Source: Chitinophagaceae bacterium UBA7600
Lineage (GTDB): Bacteria > Bacteroidota > Bacteroidia > Chitinophagales > Chitinophagaceae
DNA: 64,000 bases
Reading direction: 5' to 3'
Assembly: GCA_002478885.1 (NCBI GenBank)
Contig: DLKC01000097.1
Location: 61,634 to 125,633, forward strand
The notes beneath the pieces are model-generated. The model saw only the letters and a program-made list of their open reading frames with translations, made no database searches and was not told the origin of the DNA. This document shows positions 35,216 to 44,334 of this stretch, piece by piece. The position numbers and the translations under genes are program-made. The first letter of the stretch is position 1; the number at the start of each line of letters is the position of its first letter.

Positions 35216-35255
35216 AAAGATGTCATCATTACTTTAAAGTGATGATGACATCTTT
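35216..35255 (+). terminator. Long perfect hairpin after the kelch gene
   Basis: A 40-bp palindrome: AAAGATGTCATCATT, centre ACTTTAAAGT, then GATGATGACATCTTT, with a single T-G wobble. It lacks a long T-run of its own beyond the stem. It starts 34 nt after the stop. Probably a bidirectional terminator or mRNA-stabilising stem. Confidence 0.75.
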
Positions 35256-35353
35256 ACCAAAATATGGGACGGGCGCCGGCCTGAAAAATAAATCACCGCT
35301 TTATGGGACCAATACCGCAATATCTTCTGTACATTTACTAAAACAATATCACT

Positions 35354-35734
35354 ATGAATCTGTTTGTTGCCGGTCTTCCCTACGACCTTGATGATGCCGA
35401 GTTAATGGAAATCTTCGAAAAATTCGGCCCGGTTCTGTCTGCAAAAGTTTCCTTAGATAAAGAAACCGGAAAAAGCCGGGGCTTTGGTTTTGTTGAAATG
35501 GAAAACACTTCCGATGGCAACGATGCCATTGAACATCTGAATGATATTTCGCTTGGTAAAAAGCCACTGGTAGTAAAAGCTGCTGAAGACAAACCTAAAC
35601 CAAGACCGGGTGGTTACAATAATCCTGGTGGTGGTTCCGGTGGTGGCTATCGTGGTGGAAACAGCGGTGGCTATAACAGTGGCGGTGGTGGTTACCGCAA
35701 GCCCAATGATTTCAGGGATAAAAACCGTTATTGA
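35354..35734 (+). CDS. RNA-recognition-motif (RRM) RNA-binding protein
   Basis: 126 residues. One RRM domain covers residues 1-80: RNP2 is LFVAGLPYD (3-11) and RNP1 is KSRGFGFVEM (39-48). The C-terminal 45 residues are Gly/Asn/Tyr-rich (GGSGGGYRGGNSGGYNSGGG), as in cyanobacterial and Bacteroidota Rbp proteins. It binds single-stranded RNA in the cytoplasm and is often cold-responsive. Dispersed repeat copy 13 follows the stop. Confidence 0.92.
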   Translation: MNLFVAGLPYDLDDAELMEIFEKFGPVLSAKVSLDKETGKSRGFGFVEMENTSDGNDAIEHLNDISLGKKPLVVKAAEDKPKPRPGGYNNPGGGSGGGYRGGNSGGYNSGGGGYRKPNDFRDKNRY

Positions 35735-35750
35735 CTTTCTTTCCCGGTTA

Positions 35751-35798
35751 CTGGCTTTTGTAGTACTATTTAACTTCTGTTGCGTCGCATTACGTTCA
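35751..35798 (+). repeat. Dispersed repeat copy 13 (divergent 3' half)
   Basis: Core GTTGCGTCGCATTACGTTCA (35779-35798), box CTGGCT at 35751-35756, gap 22 nt. Co-directional, 16 nt after the RRM gene stop. The rest of the 258-nt gap to 35993 shows nothing recognisable. Confidence 0.78.
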
Positions 35799-35992
35799 AC
35801 GCCTTCGCTTCGATTGCGCTTTAGTATAAGCGCATTTATACTTCTCTTTGTGCAAAATTTATTGCTTGCAGCGTTAGCCGGTTTTTAATTTATCGTATTA
35901 ACGCTTAAAAAATCATTGCTCGGTAAATCTCTCTCTTCAGTTGCTTTAGCTTCTGCGTATTTTAAGATGAATATTTTTAAAAAATCATCTTT

Positions 35993-37081
35993 ATGCAAAA
36001 GCTTTACTACCTCCGCATGCTATTTATTGTTGTCGTTTCGGGCCAGGCGCAGATGCTACCGGCGCAGCAGGTAACAACTCCGAGGGTTCCAAGCCCGGCG
36101 GCCGAAATATCACAAACGATCGGTATTTCAAAGATCATTGTAAACTATTCCCGGCCATCTGCAAAAGGCCGGGAGATATGGGGTAAACTTGTACCCTATG
36201 GCTGGAATGTGCAGCAGTTCGGGGCGGGAAACAGCGCGCCCTGGCGTGCTGGCGCAAACGAGAATACAACCATCAGTTTTTCGCATGACGCGAAAGTGGA
36301 GGGGCACGATGTACCAGCCGGAACATACGGTTTGTTCTTTGTTATTAACAGCGATAACTCCGGCGAAGTGATCTTCTCTAAAGATTACCGCTCGTGGGGA
36401 AGCTTTTTCTATGATCAAAAAAATGATGCATTAAGAGCCCCCATCAAAATCCGCGATGCTTCGGCTACAGAAATGCTCACTTATTCATTTGACAAGGTCT
36501 CGAAGAATGCGGCAGAGCTGGAGCTGACCTGGGATAAGAAGCAGTTTCCCGTGAAGATTGAATTTGACGTTGATAAGATCGTTATGGACAATGCGGCGCA
36601 GGAGTTGAAGGGTCCGACCGGTTTTGGATGGCAGGGTTATTTCAGCGCGGCAAATTATGCATTACAGAACAATGCCAATGTTGACGAAGCCCTTGCATGG
36701 ATTGACAAGGCTATTGCCCAGAACAAAACTTTCAATACATTAAATGTAAAATCTGGGTTACTCAATGCTAAAGGTAATACAGATGAGGCCGGTAAGGTAA
36801 TGAACGAGGCCATGGCTATTGCAACGGAGAATGAATTGAACCTGTATGCTTACAACCTGCTGAACAGCGGTCAACAAGACAAAGCCATTGAAATATTTGT
36901 GTTGAACACAAAGAAGCATCCGGAAAGCGCAAACGTGTGGGACAGCCTGGGCGAAGCTTATGCACTAAAAGGCGATAAACAAAATGCTATTACCAACTTT
37001 AAAAAGTCACTAAGCCTAAACCCGCCTGCGAACGTAAAAGCCAATTCGGAAAAGTACCTGAAACAACTCGGAGCTATGTGA
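35993..37081 (+). CDS. DUF2911 domain protein with C-terminal TPR repeats, secreted
   Basis: 362 residues with an N-terminal signal (MLFIVVVSGQAQMLPAQQ). Residues ~30-185 match DUF2911: SQTIGISKIIVNYSRPSAKG, the GREIWGKLVPYG motif, and WRAGANENTTISFSHDAKVE. TPR-like helices follow (AKGNTDEAGKVMNEAM; SLGEAYALKGDKQNAITNFK). DUF2911 proteins are periplasmic and of unknown function. Ends close to the convergent flippase gene. Confidence 0.87.
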   Translation: MQKLYYLRMLFIVVVSGQAQMLPAQQVTTPRVPSPAAEISQTIGISKIIVNYSRPSAKGREIWGKLVPYGWNVQQFGAGNSAPWRAGANENTTISFSHDAKVEGHDVPAGTYGLFFVINSDNSGEVIFSKDYRSWGSFFYDQKNDALRAPIKIRDASATEMLTYSFDKVSKNAAELELTWDKKQFPVKIEFDVDKIVMDNAAQELKGPTGFGWQGYFSAANYALQNNANVDEALAWIDKAIAQNKTFNTLNVKSGLLNAKGNTDEAGKVMNEAMAIATENELNLYAYNLLNSGQQDKAIEIFVLNTKKHPESANVWDSLGEAYALKGDKQNAITNFKKSLSLNPPANVKANSEKYLKQLGAM

Positions 37082-37118
37082 TAAAATGCGCATTGCTAAA
37101 CCGGGCTCAACATATTGC

Positions 37119-38609
37119 TTATATATTCAGTCTTTTGCGCGCATTTTCGACCAGCTGTGCTGCATCGGGTGTGAGCCTGAAGAAGAATGTGCCGGCAACA
37201 ACCAGGGAGGAAAAGATAACGCTTCGTGCAACAATGGCGAACCAGCCGTTCTGCGTTCTGAAAAGGAAGTATGCGACCAGGAAAGCGCCACCGGAGAGCA
37301 GCAACGCAAACAACATATTCTTATTGAAAGGTTGCATACCAAACTTGCGCCGCAGGAATTCGAACCGTATAAAGTTGTAAACCGAGAGCGAGATCAGATC
37401 GCTGAAGGCTGTTCCGATGATGCCATACTGCTTTATAAAAATATAGCTCAGCGGGATCCGGAGGGCAAGCATTATAACACCACTTATAAATTCGAATTTC
37501 CAGAAGTTTGACGCGCCGATCACCTGGGCGTTTACACCGGTTCCTGCGTCAATAATGCGGATGAAGCCAAGGATCAGCACAAGCGGAATACCCTCGGCAT
37601 ATTTATCCTGTATGTGCAATACCTGCAAACCATCTGTGAGGTTTAGCCACAGGTTGCCAAAAAGAAAAACAGAGATGATGAGCATGTTGATACAGGAACG
37701 CTGGTAAATGCGGCTGATCTCCGGGTAGTTTTTGTCTTTCCACAAGCGAACAAGCACCCCCGTTGCTATCGATTGAATGCTTCGCTGGGGGATCTGGATA
37801 AGGTTAGCGATATACAGCGAGAATGTGTAAACTCCAGTATCGGTAAGGCCCCTGAGACTTGCAATGATAAGCCCGTCGATCGTGAGACCGACTGTTGAGA
37901 TAACAATGCCACCGAAAACAAATAACTGCATGGCAAACATTTTCTTCCGGAACTTACGGGTTACCCTGCTTGTTTTAAAATGAAAATGGATATCGCCATT
38001 TAATGCCAGCGCGATCGCCAGTATGATTGCAATGATTACATAGAGCATTGCAAAGAGCATCATAAAAGTGTCGAAACTGATAAAGCTGAAAATATACAGC
38101 ACAATGAAAACAGTCGTGATCATTCTGATGCCTGTTTCTTTCAGGAAGTTTGGCAGTATCGTTTTCTGAAGAGCTGTTGCATAGCCTTCCATTACAGAGA
38201 ATGCCAGGAGGCCAAAGGAAAAAGGAAGCACCCAAAAATAGTACTGTACGAATAAGGCCGAACGTTCACCAAACTTCCTGAGTACAAGCGGTTCAAAAAA
38301 ATAGGCGGCGATCACAACCAATACAAACCCTGCCAAAGAAATTAAAAAAGACCTGCCGAGCAAGTCGTTTTCCTGATTATCAAGGTTGTCGTTATAGTAG
38401 TGATAAAACTTGTAAATAACAGGAATAATACCGAGGCTGGCGAATACGTAAAAGTTCTGGCCAACATCAAAGAAAAGACGGGTAAGCCCATATTGTTCGG
38501 GGCCAAAATTGCCTTCCTTGACAAACAGGTAGGTGTTTAATGCACCAAAAAAAACACCAATATAAACCAGTATGCTGGTGATGATCGCCTGTTTGCGTAT
38601 GCCTGCCAT
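37119..38609 (-). CDS. Oligosaccharide flippase / polysaccharide biosynthesis membrane protein (MOP superfamily)
   Basis: 496 residues with about 14 membrane helices, starting RKQAIITSILVYIGVFFGAL. It is rich in YFF/FF pairs, as in Wzx/RfbX and MATE-like transporters. RIIDAGTGVNAQVIGASNFW is the kind of conserved loop seen in RfbX homologues. The family moves lipid-linked oligosaccharides across the inner membrane. No glycosyltransferase genes are adjacent, so the substrate is unknown. Confidence 0.82.
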   Translation of the reverse strand: MAGIRKQAIITSILVYIGVFFGALNTYLFVKEGNFGPEQYGLTRLFFDVGQNFYVFASLGIIPVIYKFYHYYNDNLDNQENDLLGRSFLISLAGFVLVVIAAYFFEPLVLRKFGERSALFVQYYFWVLPFSFGLLAFSVMEGYATALQKTILPNFLKETGIRMITTVFIVLYIFSFISFDTFMMLFAMLYVIIAIILAIALALNGDIHFHFKTSRVTRKFRKKMFAMQLFVFGGIVISTVGLTIDGLIIASLRGLTDTGVYTFSLYIANLIQIPQRSIQSIATGVLVRLWKDKNYPEISRIYQRSCINMLIISVFLFGNLWLNLTDGLQVLHIQDKYAEGIPLVLILGFIRIIDAGTGVNAQVIGASNFWKFEFISGVIMLALRIPLSYIFIKQYGIIGTAFSDLISLSVYNFIRFEFLRRKFGMQPFNKNMLFALLLSGGAFLVAYFLFRTQNGWFAIVARSVIFSSLVVAGTFFFRLTPDAAQLVENARKRLNI

Positions 38610-38677
38610 TTAGTTATTTTCTACAGCGGAAAATTATTGATAAAACCGTTAACGGGCATTTATATTTCCCGAAACGT

Positions 38678-40360
38678 TTATTGCGCGTCTACTTTTTTCA
38701 CGGTGATGTAATAGTACTTGTTGAGATAGTCGGGATTAAAAGAAGATGCATCGTTTACTGCGGTCCATTTCGCGGTGGGTTTAATGGTTTGTTTTACCCG
38801 GCCATCAATGATGTACAAAGGCATATTAAAGCCTGCGATGCAGTTGTTCCAGCGCACGAATAGTTTGTTATCTGCAGTGTAGTAATATTCAAGTACGGGA
38901 ATTTTTGTATCACGCAAATACTGGTCGAACACTTTGCTGAGATCCATACCCGATTGTTTGCTGATAAACTCCTCCACCTGTTTTGATGTAACGGTTTGAT
39001 GATAAAAGGTTTTATTCAGGCCACGCAATATTTGCCGAAACTTTTCATCGTCGTTAACCAGGTATCGTATGGTGTTTAGCATTGCGCTGCCCTTGCTGTA
39101 CATATCGCCGCTGCCTTCTTTATTAACCCCGTATTGACCTATAACCGGTGTTTTGTTTTCAATTCCTTTTCTAAGACCGTAGTTGTATTCGTTGCCGGCT
39201 TCAACGCCTGACTGGCAGGTAGTGTAGAGCGTTTCACTATAACAAGTAAAACCTTCATGCACCCACATATCGGCAATATCTTTTGTGGTAACATTATTGG
39301 CAAACCATTCGTGCCCGCTTTCATGAACGATAATATAGTCCCATTTTTTGCCCCAGCCTGTGCCGGAAAGATCGTATCCCTTGTATCCATTTACAAAACC
39401 ATTACCGTAGGCAACAGCACTTTGGTGTTCCATACCCAGGTGCGGCGCTTCGACGAGTTTATAACTGTCTTCATAAAAAGGGTAGGGGCCATACCAATAT
39501 TCAAAACAATGGATCATTGGTTTTACCTGTTCAAATTGTTTTTTTGCTTTTTCGAGGTTATAATCCAATACCCAGAATCCCAGGTCGAGTATACCTTTTT
39601 CACCCTGGAGCGTATCGTTCCAGTTTACATATTTACCGATGTATGGAATGATGTTGTAGTTGTTGATAGGGTTGGTGACCTCCCAACTATAAGTGGCCAG
39701 GCTGTTTGATGCTGACCTGTTCTTTAACCGCCCGTTACCAACGGCAACCAATGTGTCGGGAACGATCATTGTGAGTGAAGCGCCGTTATCGGGTTCATCG
39801 CTCTGGTGATCTTTGCAGGGATACCAAACACTGGCGCCAAGGCCCTGGCAGGCAACGCTCATCCAGGGGCGGCCTTGGGCATCTTTTTTCCAGATCCAAC
39901 CACCATCCCAAGGTGGGCGGACAGCTTCCCGTGGTTTACCATGGTAGAAAACCGTTAGTGAAGGTTTTTTCGCAAAGCCGTCTGCTGCACCTGTTGTTGC
40001 TGATTGATTCTTAACCATAACATGCCAGGCGTTCACATCGATCTTTTTGAACTCAACTTTCTTATTTTGTTGAATGATGCTGTCGATGATCATAGGTTCC
40101 TGCAGATCGATCTGCATTGTTTTATTACCTGTTGCCGTGCTGTTATAAAAAATGGTAACGGCACCGGCAATGGTTTTGCTGTCAAAATCAGGTTTAACGG
40201 TTATGTCGTAGCGCACAACATCCCACCATGTTCTTTCCGGGTTTAAGGAACCTCTCAACGTATCTGTATGTGTAAATGTTTCTTTGGCATTGAGCAGTTG
40301 CGCCTGCGACTGTGCAAAACAAAGGCATGCAGTGATGCAGGAAAGGATAATTTTCTTCAT
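38678..40360 (-). CDS. M1-family (gluzincin) metallopeptidase, secreted
   Basis: 560 residues from the ATG at 40360 (MKKIILSCITACLCFAQSQA, signal peptide). The exopeptidase motif is HLGMEHQSAVAYGNG and the zinc site is HESGHEWFANN (about 346-356). The third ligand Glu follows about 19 residues later in DMWVHEGFTCYSE. It is thus a zinc aminopeptidase-type enzyme lacking the long C-terminal alpha domain of E. coli PepN. Codons upstream to 40666 read through dispersed repeat copy 14 and are not part of the protein. Confidence 0.9.
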   Translation of the reverse strand: MKKIILSCITACLCFAQSQAQLLNAKETFTHTDTLRGSLNPERTWWDVVRYDITVKPDFDSKTIAGAVTIFYNSTATGNKTMQIDLQEPMIIDSIIQQNKKVEFKKIDVNAWHVMVKNQSATTGAADGFAKKPSLTVFYHGKPREAVRPPWDGGWIWKKDAQGRPWMSVACQGLGASVWYPCKDHQSDEPDNGASLTMIVPDTLVAVGNGRLKNRSASNSLATYSWEVTNPINNYNIIPYIGKYVNWNDTLQGEKGILDLGFWVLDYNLEKAKKQFEQVKPMIHCFEYWYGPYPFYEDSYKLVEAPHLGMEHQSAVAYGNGFVNGYKGYDLSGTGWGKKWDYIIVHESGHEWFANNVTTKDIADMWVHEGFTCYSETLYTTCQSGVEAGNEYNYGLRKGIENKTPVIGQYGVNKEGSGDMYSKGSAMLNTIRYLVNDDEKFRQILRGLNKTFYHQTVTSKQVEEFISKQSGMDLSKVFDQYLRDTKIPVLEYYYTADNKLFVRWNNCIAGFNMPLYIIDGRVKQTIKPTAKWTAVNDASSFNPDYLNKYYYITVKKVDAQ

Positions 40361-40450
40361 GCAATAAAAATAGGATATTCGATGGCGACGTAAACAAACA
40401 GGCGGCAATATTTTATGAATGGCTCCGGTAGTTTTAAGTTCATGCAACTG

Positions 40451-42145
40451 ATGCAGCACAAGTGTGCGACGCAACGAAAGCATCATGCATTTACTGTAGC
40501 CGGGCTCATAAAAATTGTTCTTGTGTTTTGTTGCATACTGCAGTTTGTTTCCTGCAGCCATCGTGCTGATATTGGTAAAAAAGTATTTTACTACAACGAA
40601 ACATCCGGCGTGGCGTCGCTCGATCCTGCATTTGCCAAAAATCAAAGTATTATGTGGGTAGTGCACCAGTTATACAATACGCTGGTTGAAATTGACAGCA
40701 ATACGAACATTGTGCCCTCACTCGCCAGGAGTTGGGACATAAGTGAAGACCGCACTGTGTATACGTTTCACCTGAGAACGGATATTTATTTCCAGGACAA
40801 TATTGTGTTTGCCAATGGTAAAGGGCGTAAGCTGGCTGCATCTGACGTTGTATATAGTTTGAGGAGGATCGTTAACCCCGCAACGGCAAGCAGTGGTGCG
40901 TGGATATTTAATAACCGCGTTGATTCGCTGCATGGATTTACCGCGTTGAACGATTCGACATTTCAATTGAAACTTATTCGCCCGTTTCAACCGATACTTG
41001 GTATATTAAGCATGCAATACTGCAGTATTATCGCCCATGAATCGGTGGAGCAATACGGGAAAGACTTTCGCAGCCACCCCTGTGGCACGGGGCCATTTCA
41101 ACTGAAATTCTGGGACGAGGGCCAGGCTATGGTGCTCGAAAAAAATGGTCATTACTGGGAGTATGATACCACAGGAAAACAGCTTCCATTTCTTGATGCG
41201 GTAAGCATTAGTTTCTATAATAACAAGGCTACGGAATTTTTAGAATTCAGGCAGGGGAGGTTAAGTTTTATTAACGATATAGACCCTTCATTTAAAGACG
41301 AACTGTTAACAAAAAAGGGAGACTTACGAAGTGATTGGCAAGGCAAGGTCGTATTGCAAAAACATGCTTACCTGAATACGGAATATTTTGGGATAATGGT
41401 TGATGAGCGTAACCCGCTTTTACAACAGTCGCCACTAAAATTAAAATCAGTGAGGCAAGCGATCAACTATGCCATTGATCGCGATCAGTTGATGATGTAT
41501 ATGCGCAATTCCATTGGCACGGCGGCCAAGGCGGGTATGGCGCCGCTTGGACTACCATCAAGAAATGCAGAAATGGTGAAAGGTTATTATTACAACCCAG
41601 ACACCGCCAGGCTCTTGCTCAGGCAGGCAGGCATAAACAATGGGCCCGATATCCAGGGTATTACTTTGCTTACGATACCAATCTATGCAGACATTGCGAG
41701 CTTTGTTGCAAAGCAGGTGCAAGATGTGGGGCTTAAAATACAGGTCGAGGTTATTCAAAAAAGTTTACTGTTGCAACAAACGGCGAAGGGACAGGCCATG
41801 TTTTTCCGGGGAAGTTGGATCGCTGATTACCCGGACGCAGAAAACTATATGGCCATGTTTTACAGCAAGAATCCCGCGCCTCCAAATTATACGCGATACA
41901 AAAACCCTGCGTTTGATGACCTGTACGAAAAGGCCATGAGAGAAACCAACGATTCTCTTCGTTTTGCGTTGTACAGGCAGATGGACCAGCTTGTGATTAA
42001 CGATGCACCGGTTGTTCCGCTTTTCTATGATGAAGTAATTCACCTCGTTCAAAACAACGTTACAGGCTTTAACGCCAACGCACTTAATTTGCTGGAATTG
42101 CGGCGAACAGATATCCGGCAAACAGAACAAAAAAAGGCTTTATGA
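40451..42145 (+). CDS. Peptide/nickel-type ABC transporter substrate-binding lipoprotein
   Basis: 564 residues from the ATG at 40451. A lipobox-like end of signal peptide is VFCCILQFVSC. The body is an SBP_bac_5 protein: GVASLDPAFAKNQSIMWVVH, VPSLARSWDISEDRTVYTFH, the family motif DVVYSLRRIVNPATAS, CGTGPFQLKFWDEGQAMVLE, AINYAIDRDQLM, and WIADYPDAENYMAMFYS. No permease or ATPase gene lies nearby. The n-region MQHKCATQRKHHAFTV is encoded by dispersed repeat copy 14 on the opposite strand. The alternative start at 40415 extends the N-terminus by 12 residues. Confidence 0.85.
   Translation: MQHKCATQRKHHAFTVAGLIKIVLVFCCILQFVSCSHRADIGKKVFYYNETSGVASLDPAFAKNQSIMWVVHQLYNTLVEIDSNTNIVPSLARSWDISEDRTVYTFHLRTDIYFQDNIVFANGKGRKLAASDVVYSLRRIVNPATASSGAWIFNNRVDSLHGFTALNDSTFQLKLIRPFQPILGILSMQYCSIIAHESVEQYGKDFRSHPCGTGPFQLKFWDEGQAMVLEKNGHYWEYDTTGKQLPFLDAVSISFYNNKATEFLEFRQGRLSFINDIDPSFKDELLTKKGDLRSDWQGKVVLQKHAYLNTEYFGIMVDERNPLLQQSPLKLKSVRQAINYAIDRDQLMMYMRNSIGTAAKAGMAPLGLPSRNAEMVKGYYYNPDTARLLLRQAGINNGPDIQGITLLTIPIYADIASFVAKQVQDVGLKIQVEVIQKSLLLQQTAKGQAMFFRGSWIADYPDAENYMAMFYSKNPAPPNYTRYKNPAFDDLYEKAMRETNDSLRFALYRQMDQLVINDAPVVPLFYDEVIHLVQNNVTGFNANALNLLELRRTDIRQTEQKKAL
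40456..40504 (-). repeat. Dispersed repeat copy 14 (inside the 5' end of a CDS)
   Basis: Minus-strand core GTTGCGTCGCACACTTGTGC (40456-40475), box CCCGGCT at 40498-40504, gap 22 nt. It overlaps the first codons of the substrate-binding lipoprotein gene. Confidence 0.88.
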
Positions 42146-42146
42146 A

Positions 42147-42194
42147 CCCGGCTGCAACCTGTCATGAAACTTTTGTTGCGTCGCACTCTTGTAC
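42147..42194 (+). repeat. Dispersed repeat copy 15
   Basis: Exact core GTTGCGTCGCACTCTTGTAC (42175-42194), box CCCGGCT at 42147-42153, gap 21 nt. The box starts 1 nt after the lipoprotein gene stop. Confidence 0.92.
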
Positions 42195-42200
42195 TGCGGA

Positions 42201-42734
42201 TCAGTTTGCAGCAAAGCTTGAAGCAGGTATTCCAGCGTAACTCATTATCGAAAGGCCGGCTTGCATTTTAAGCATAAACGTTTCTATTGCATTGCCGGTG
42301 GTTAAGATTCTTTTATCGCCCTCAGACAAGAGCAGATAGTCTCCCATTACTTCTATAAGGGTAAGATCACCTGTGATAAAGTTAATAGCGAGTTGATGCA
42401 CCGATTTGTCGCTGATGCTTGATTCAACAAGCTCAAAATGAAAGTTGTCAAAGGCAATATTACCTCCCAACGTGTTTTGCAAAAATGGTATTTTGTTATG
42501 GAAGTCTTCTATGATATGGATTACCGCAAAGCTTGTTTTATAGTGGAGGGAATTGGCCCTTCCGTCTGCATCTTTCATTTGTAAGAACCGCTGAAATCGA
42601 AGGTCTTTGTTGTATGCCTGAGATTTCAAGAGAAACTCCGAATATGATGCATCGAATACCAGCTTTTCGATACCGGAGGAAGCATTGCTGTTTATGATAT
42701 GCCGATAGATCAGTTTAATAAGTGCTTTTTGCAT
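42201..42734 (-). CDS. Hypothetical protein
   Basis: 177 residues from the ATG at 42734 (MQKALIKLIYRHIINSNASS). No signal peptide or membrane helix. A helical first third is followed by FAVIHIIEDFHNKIPFLQNT and a C-terminal helical part (NAIETFMLKMQAGLSIMSYA). I recognise no family. It lies between the peptide-binding protein (convergent) and the dioxygenase gene (same strand, 62 nt upstream). Probably real; function unknown. Confidence 0.6.
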   Translation of the reverse strand: MQKALIKLIYRHIINSNASSGIEKLVFDASYSEFLLKSQAYNKDLRFQRFLQMKDADGRANSLHYKTSFAVIHIIEDFHNKIPFLQNTLGGNIAFDNFHFELVESSISDKSVHQLAINFITGDLTLIEVMGDYLLLSEGDKRILTTGNAIETFMLKMQAGLSIMSYAGIPASSFAAN

Positions 42735-42796
42735 ATTGTGTATGTTAAAGACTGATGATGAAAAAACGGGCAACACAATTTTTCGACTAAAATAAT

Positions 42797-43525
42797 TTAA
42801 AGTGAGAGGCCTATTGTAATTGACCCACTATAGCCTGTGTTAGTATCACCGTTGAGTGTCAGCATTTCTGCTGCAAGGTCTGATGCAGACCCACCGAAAA
42901 TGCCATCAGCAGCGTTTGTAGTTGTGTTAATTCCATGTGCAGCATACAGTGAGGTAAGGTGTACTGCATTCGAGATTGGTTCGGGAAAAGCCATTTGAGT
43001 GGTTTTCTTCATTACGTTGTTTACAAAGACTTCGGCGTGTATATGTGTGGCCCTTCCTGAATACCACCCTGGATAAATAGTGGTAAATGCCACCTGGCCG
43101 CCGGTACCTGTTAGCTGGTATCCACGGAGCCAGGTTTTGCCGGTATAGTTTTGTGTACCCAAAATACCGGGTTGCCCACCGTAACCAGAATAATAGCCGT
43201 CTTTATTACAATGCCATATGTCGACCCTTGCGTTGGAGACAAGCGCACAATTGTTGTTTGTATCAACCACTGTTATTGTTAAGGAAAGTGGCAAGCCTGT
43301 TTGCCCTTCTGTAACATCGATACGTTGCAAGGGGTTATTGGCTTCACCTGAGGGATAAGGAAACGGACCTTCTGTTTCGGTTGGCGAAACCACGCAAGAT
43401 CCGGTGCTGTTGGTGTTCGTGGTAGTATCAGCAGTTCCGGCTGCCTCTTTTTTACAGGCTGCCAATAGGGCGCCACTGATGCCTATCATTCCCAGGCTGT
43501 TCTTTAAAAAAACTTTACGTTCCAT
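42797..43525 (-). CDS. Intradiol ring-cleavage dioxygenase-like protein, exported
   Basis: 242 residues. The N-terminus FLKNSLGMIGISGALLAACK is a lipoprotein/Tat-like signal ending LAAC. The domain resembles protocatechuate 3,4-dioxygenase beta-type proteins: CVVSPTETEGPFPYP, NARVDIWHCNKDGYYSGYGG, WLRGYQLTG, FTTIYPGWYSGRATHIHAEV. The Fe(III) ligands would be Tyr, Tyr and the two His in THIHAEV. Extracellular intradiol dioxygenase-like proteins are common but their substrates are mostly unknown; no aromatic catabolism genes are nearby. Confidence 0.87.
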   Translation of the reverse strand: MERKVFLKNSLGMIGISGALLAACKKEAAGTADTTTNTNSTGSCVVSPTETEGPFPYPSGEANNPLQRIDVTEGQTGLPLSLTITVVDTNNNCALVSNARVDIWHCNKDGYYSGYGGQPGILGTQNYTGKTWLRGYQLTGTGGQVAFTTIYPGWYSGRATHIHAEVFVNNVMKKTTQMAFPEPISNAVHLTSLYAAHGINTTTNAADGIFGGSASDLAAEMLTLNGDTNTGYSGSITIGLSL

Positions 43526-43641
43526 GTTGCAATTTTTGTTGTGATGAATTGTCGGTTATTTGTTCACACATCAAAAATTATCTATAAAACGGAGTGTAAA
43601 AAATGATTGAGGTAAAGTGATTTTTTTTGGAGGTCATTAAC

Positions 43642-44334
43642 TCATCTGTTAAAGGTCTTTAGGAAATTTTCCTCGTAACTGCTGCCGACAGGAACTTCTT
43701 CACCTGCGATAAAAATAGTCTTGTTACGCACATTTTGTATATGTCTGAATGGGACAATGTAAGACCGGTGTACCCGCATAAAGTCTTTTTCCGGCAGCTG
43801 TTTCATCATTGCCTTCATTGTTATCCTTGCTACAATTGGCTTTTGATTTACCAGGCGAATCCTGAGGTAATCATCGAGGCTTTCTATAAAAAGAATATCG
43901 GCCAGATTTATTTTGATAAGACTGTAATCAGCCCGGATAAAAATGAATTGTTCGGGCAATTGTTGTTTGGTGTTAGCGTATTGGTAATATTCCGTTGCTT
44001 TTGCAACTGCCTGTTCGAATCGTTCATAACTAAAAGGCTTTAAGAGATAGTCTACCGCACTAAGATTAAAGCCTTCCACCGCAAACTCACTGTATGCTGT
44101 TGTAAAGATCAACATTGTTTTGTGCGGGAGTGTTTTATAAAGGTCGATACCTGAGATTGAAGGCATATTGACGTCAAGAAACAACAGGTCCACCTTATTT
44201 AATTTTAGGTAAGTAATCGCCTCTGTTGGTTTATTGAATGTTTGTTGGAGAAGAATTTCCGAAGAACGTGCACAGAAATTTTCAACCAGTTTTAGTGCAG
44301 GTATTTCGTCATCGATGGCTATTGCTCTGATCAT
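43642..44334 (-). CDS. LytTR-family response regulator
   Basis: 230 residues. Receiver domain 1-120: acidic pocket Asp8/Asp9, phosphoacceptor Asp54 in FLDVNMPSISG, Thr in FTTAYSEFAVEGF, Lys in YLLKPFSYERF. C-terminal LytTR DNA-binding domain from about 130 (FIRADYSLIKINLADILFIE ... DFMRVHRSYIVPFRHI). It regulates transcription when phosphorylated. The start overlaps the histidine kinase stop by 4 nt, so translation is coupled. Confidence 0.95.
   Translation of the reverse strand: MIRAIAIDDEIPALKLVENFCARSSEILLQQTFNKPTEAITYLKLNKVDLLFLDVNMPSISGIDLYKTLPHKTMLIFTTAYSEFAVEGFNLSAVDYLLKPFSYERFEQAVAKATEYYQYANTKQQLPEQFIFIRADYSLIKINLADILFIESLDDYLRIRLVNQKPIVARITMKAMMKQLPEKDFMRVHRSYIVPFRHIQNVRNKTIFIAGEEVPVGSSYEENFLKTFNR

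Noticed and set aside
35610..35888. Open frame rich in Val/Ile overlapping the RRM gene
   Set aside because: An out-of-frame shadow of the Gly-rich tail running on through repeat copy 13.
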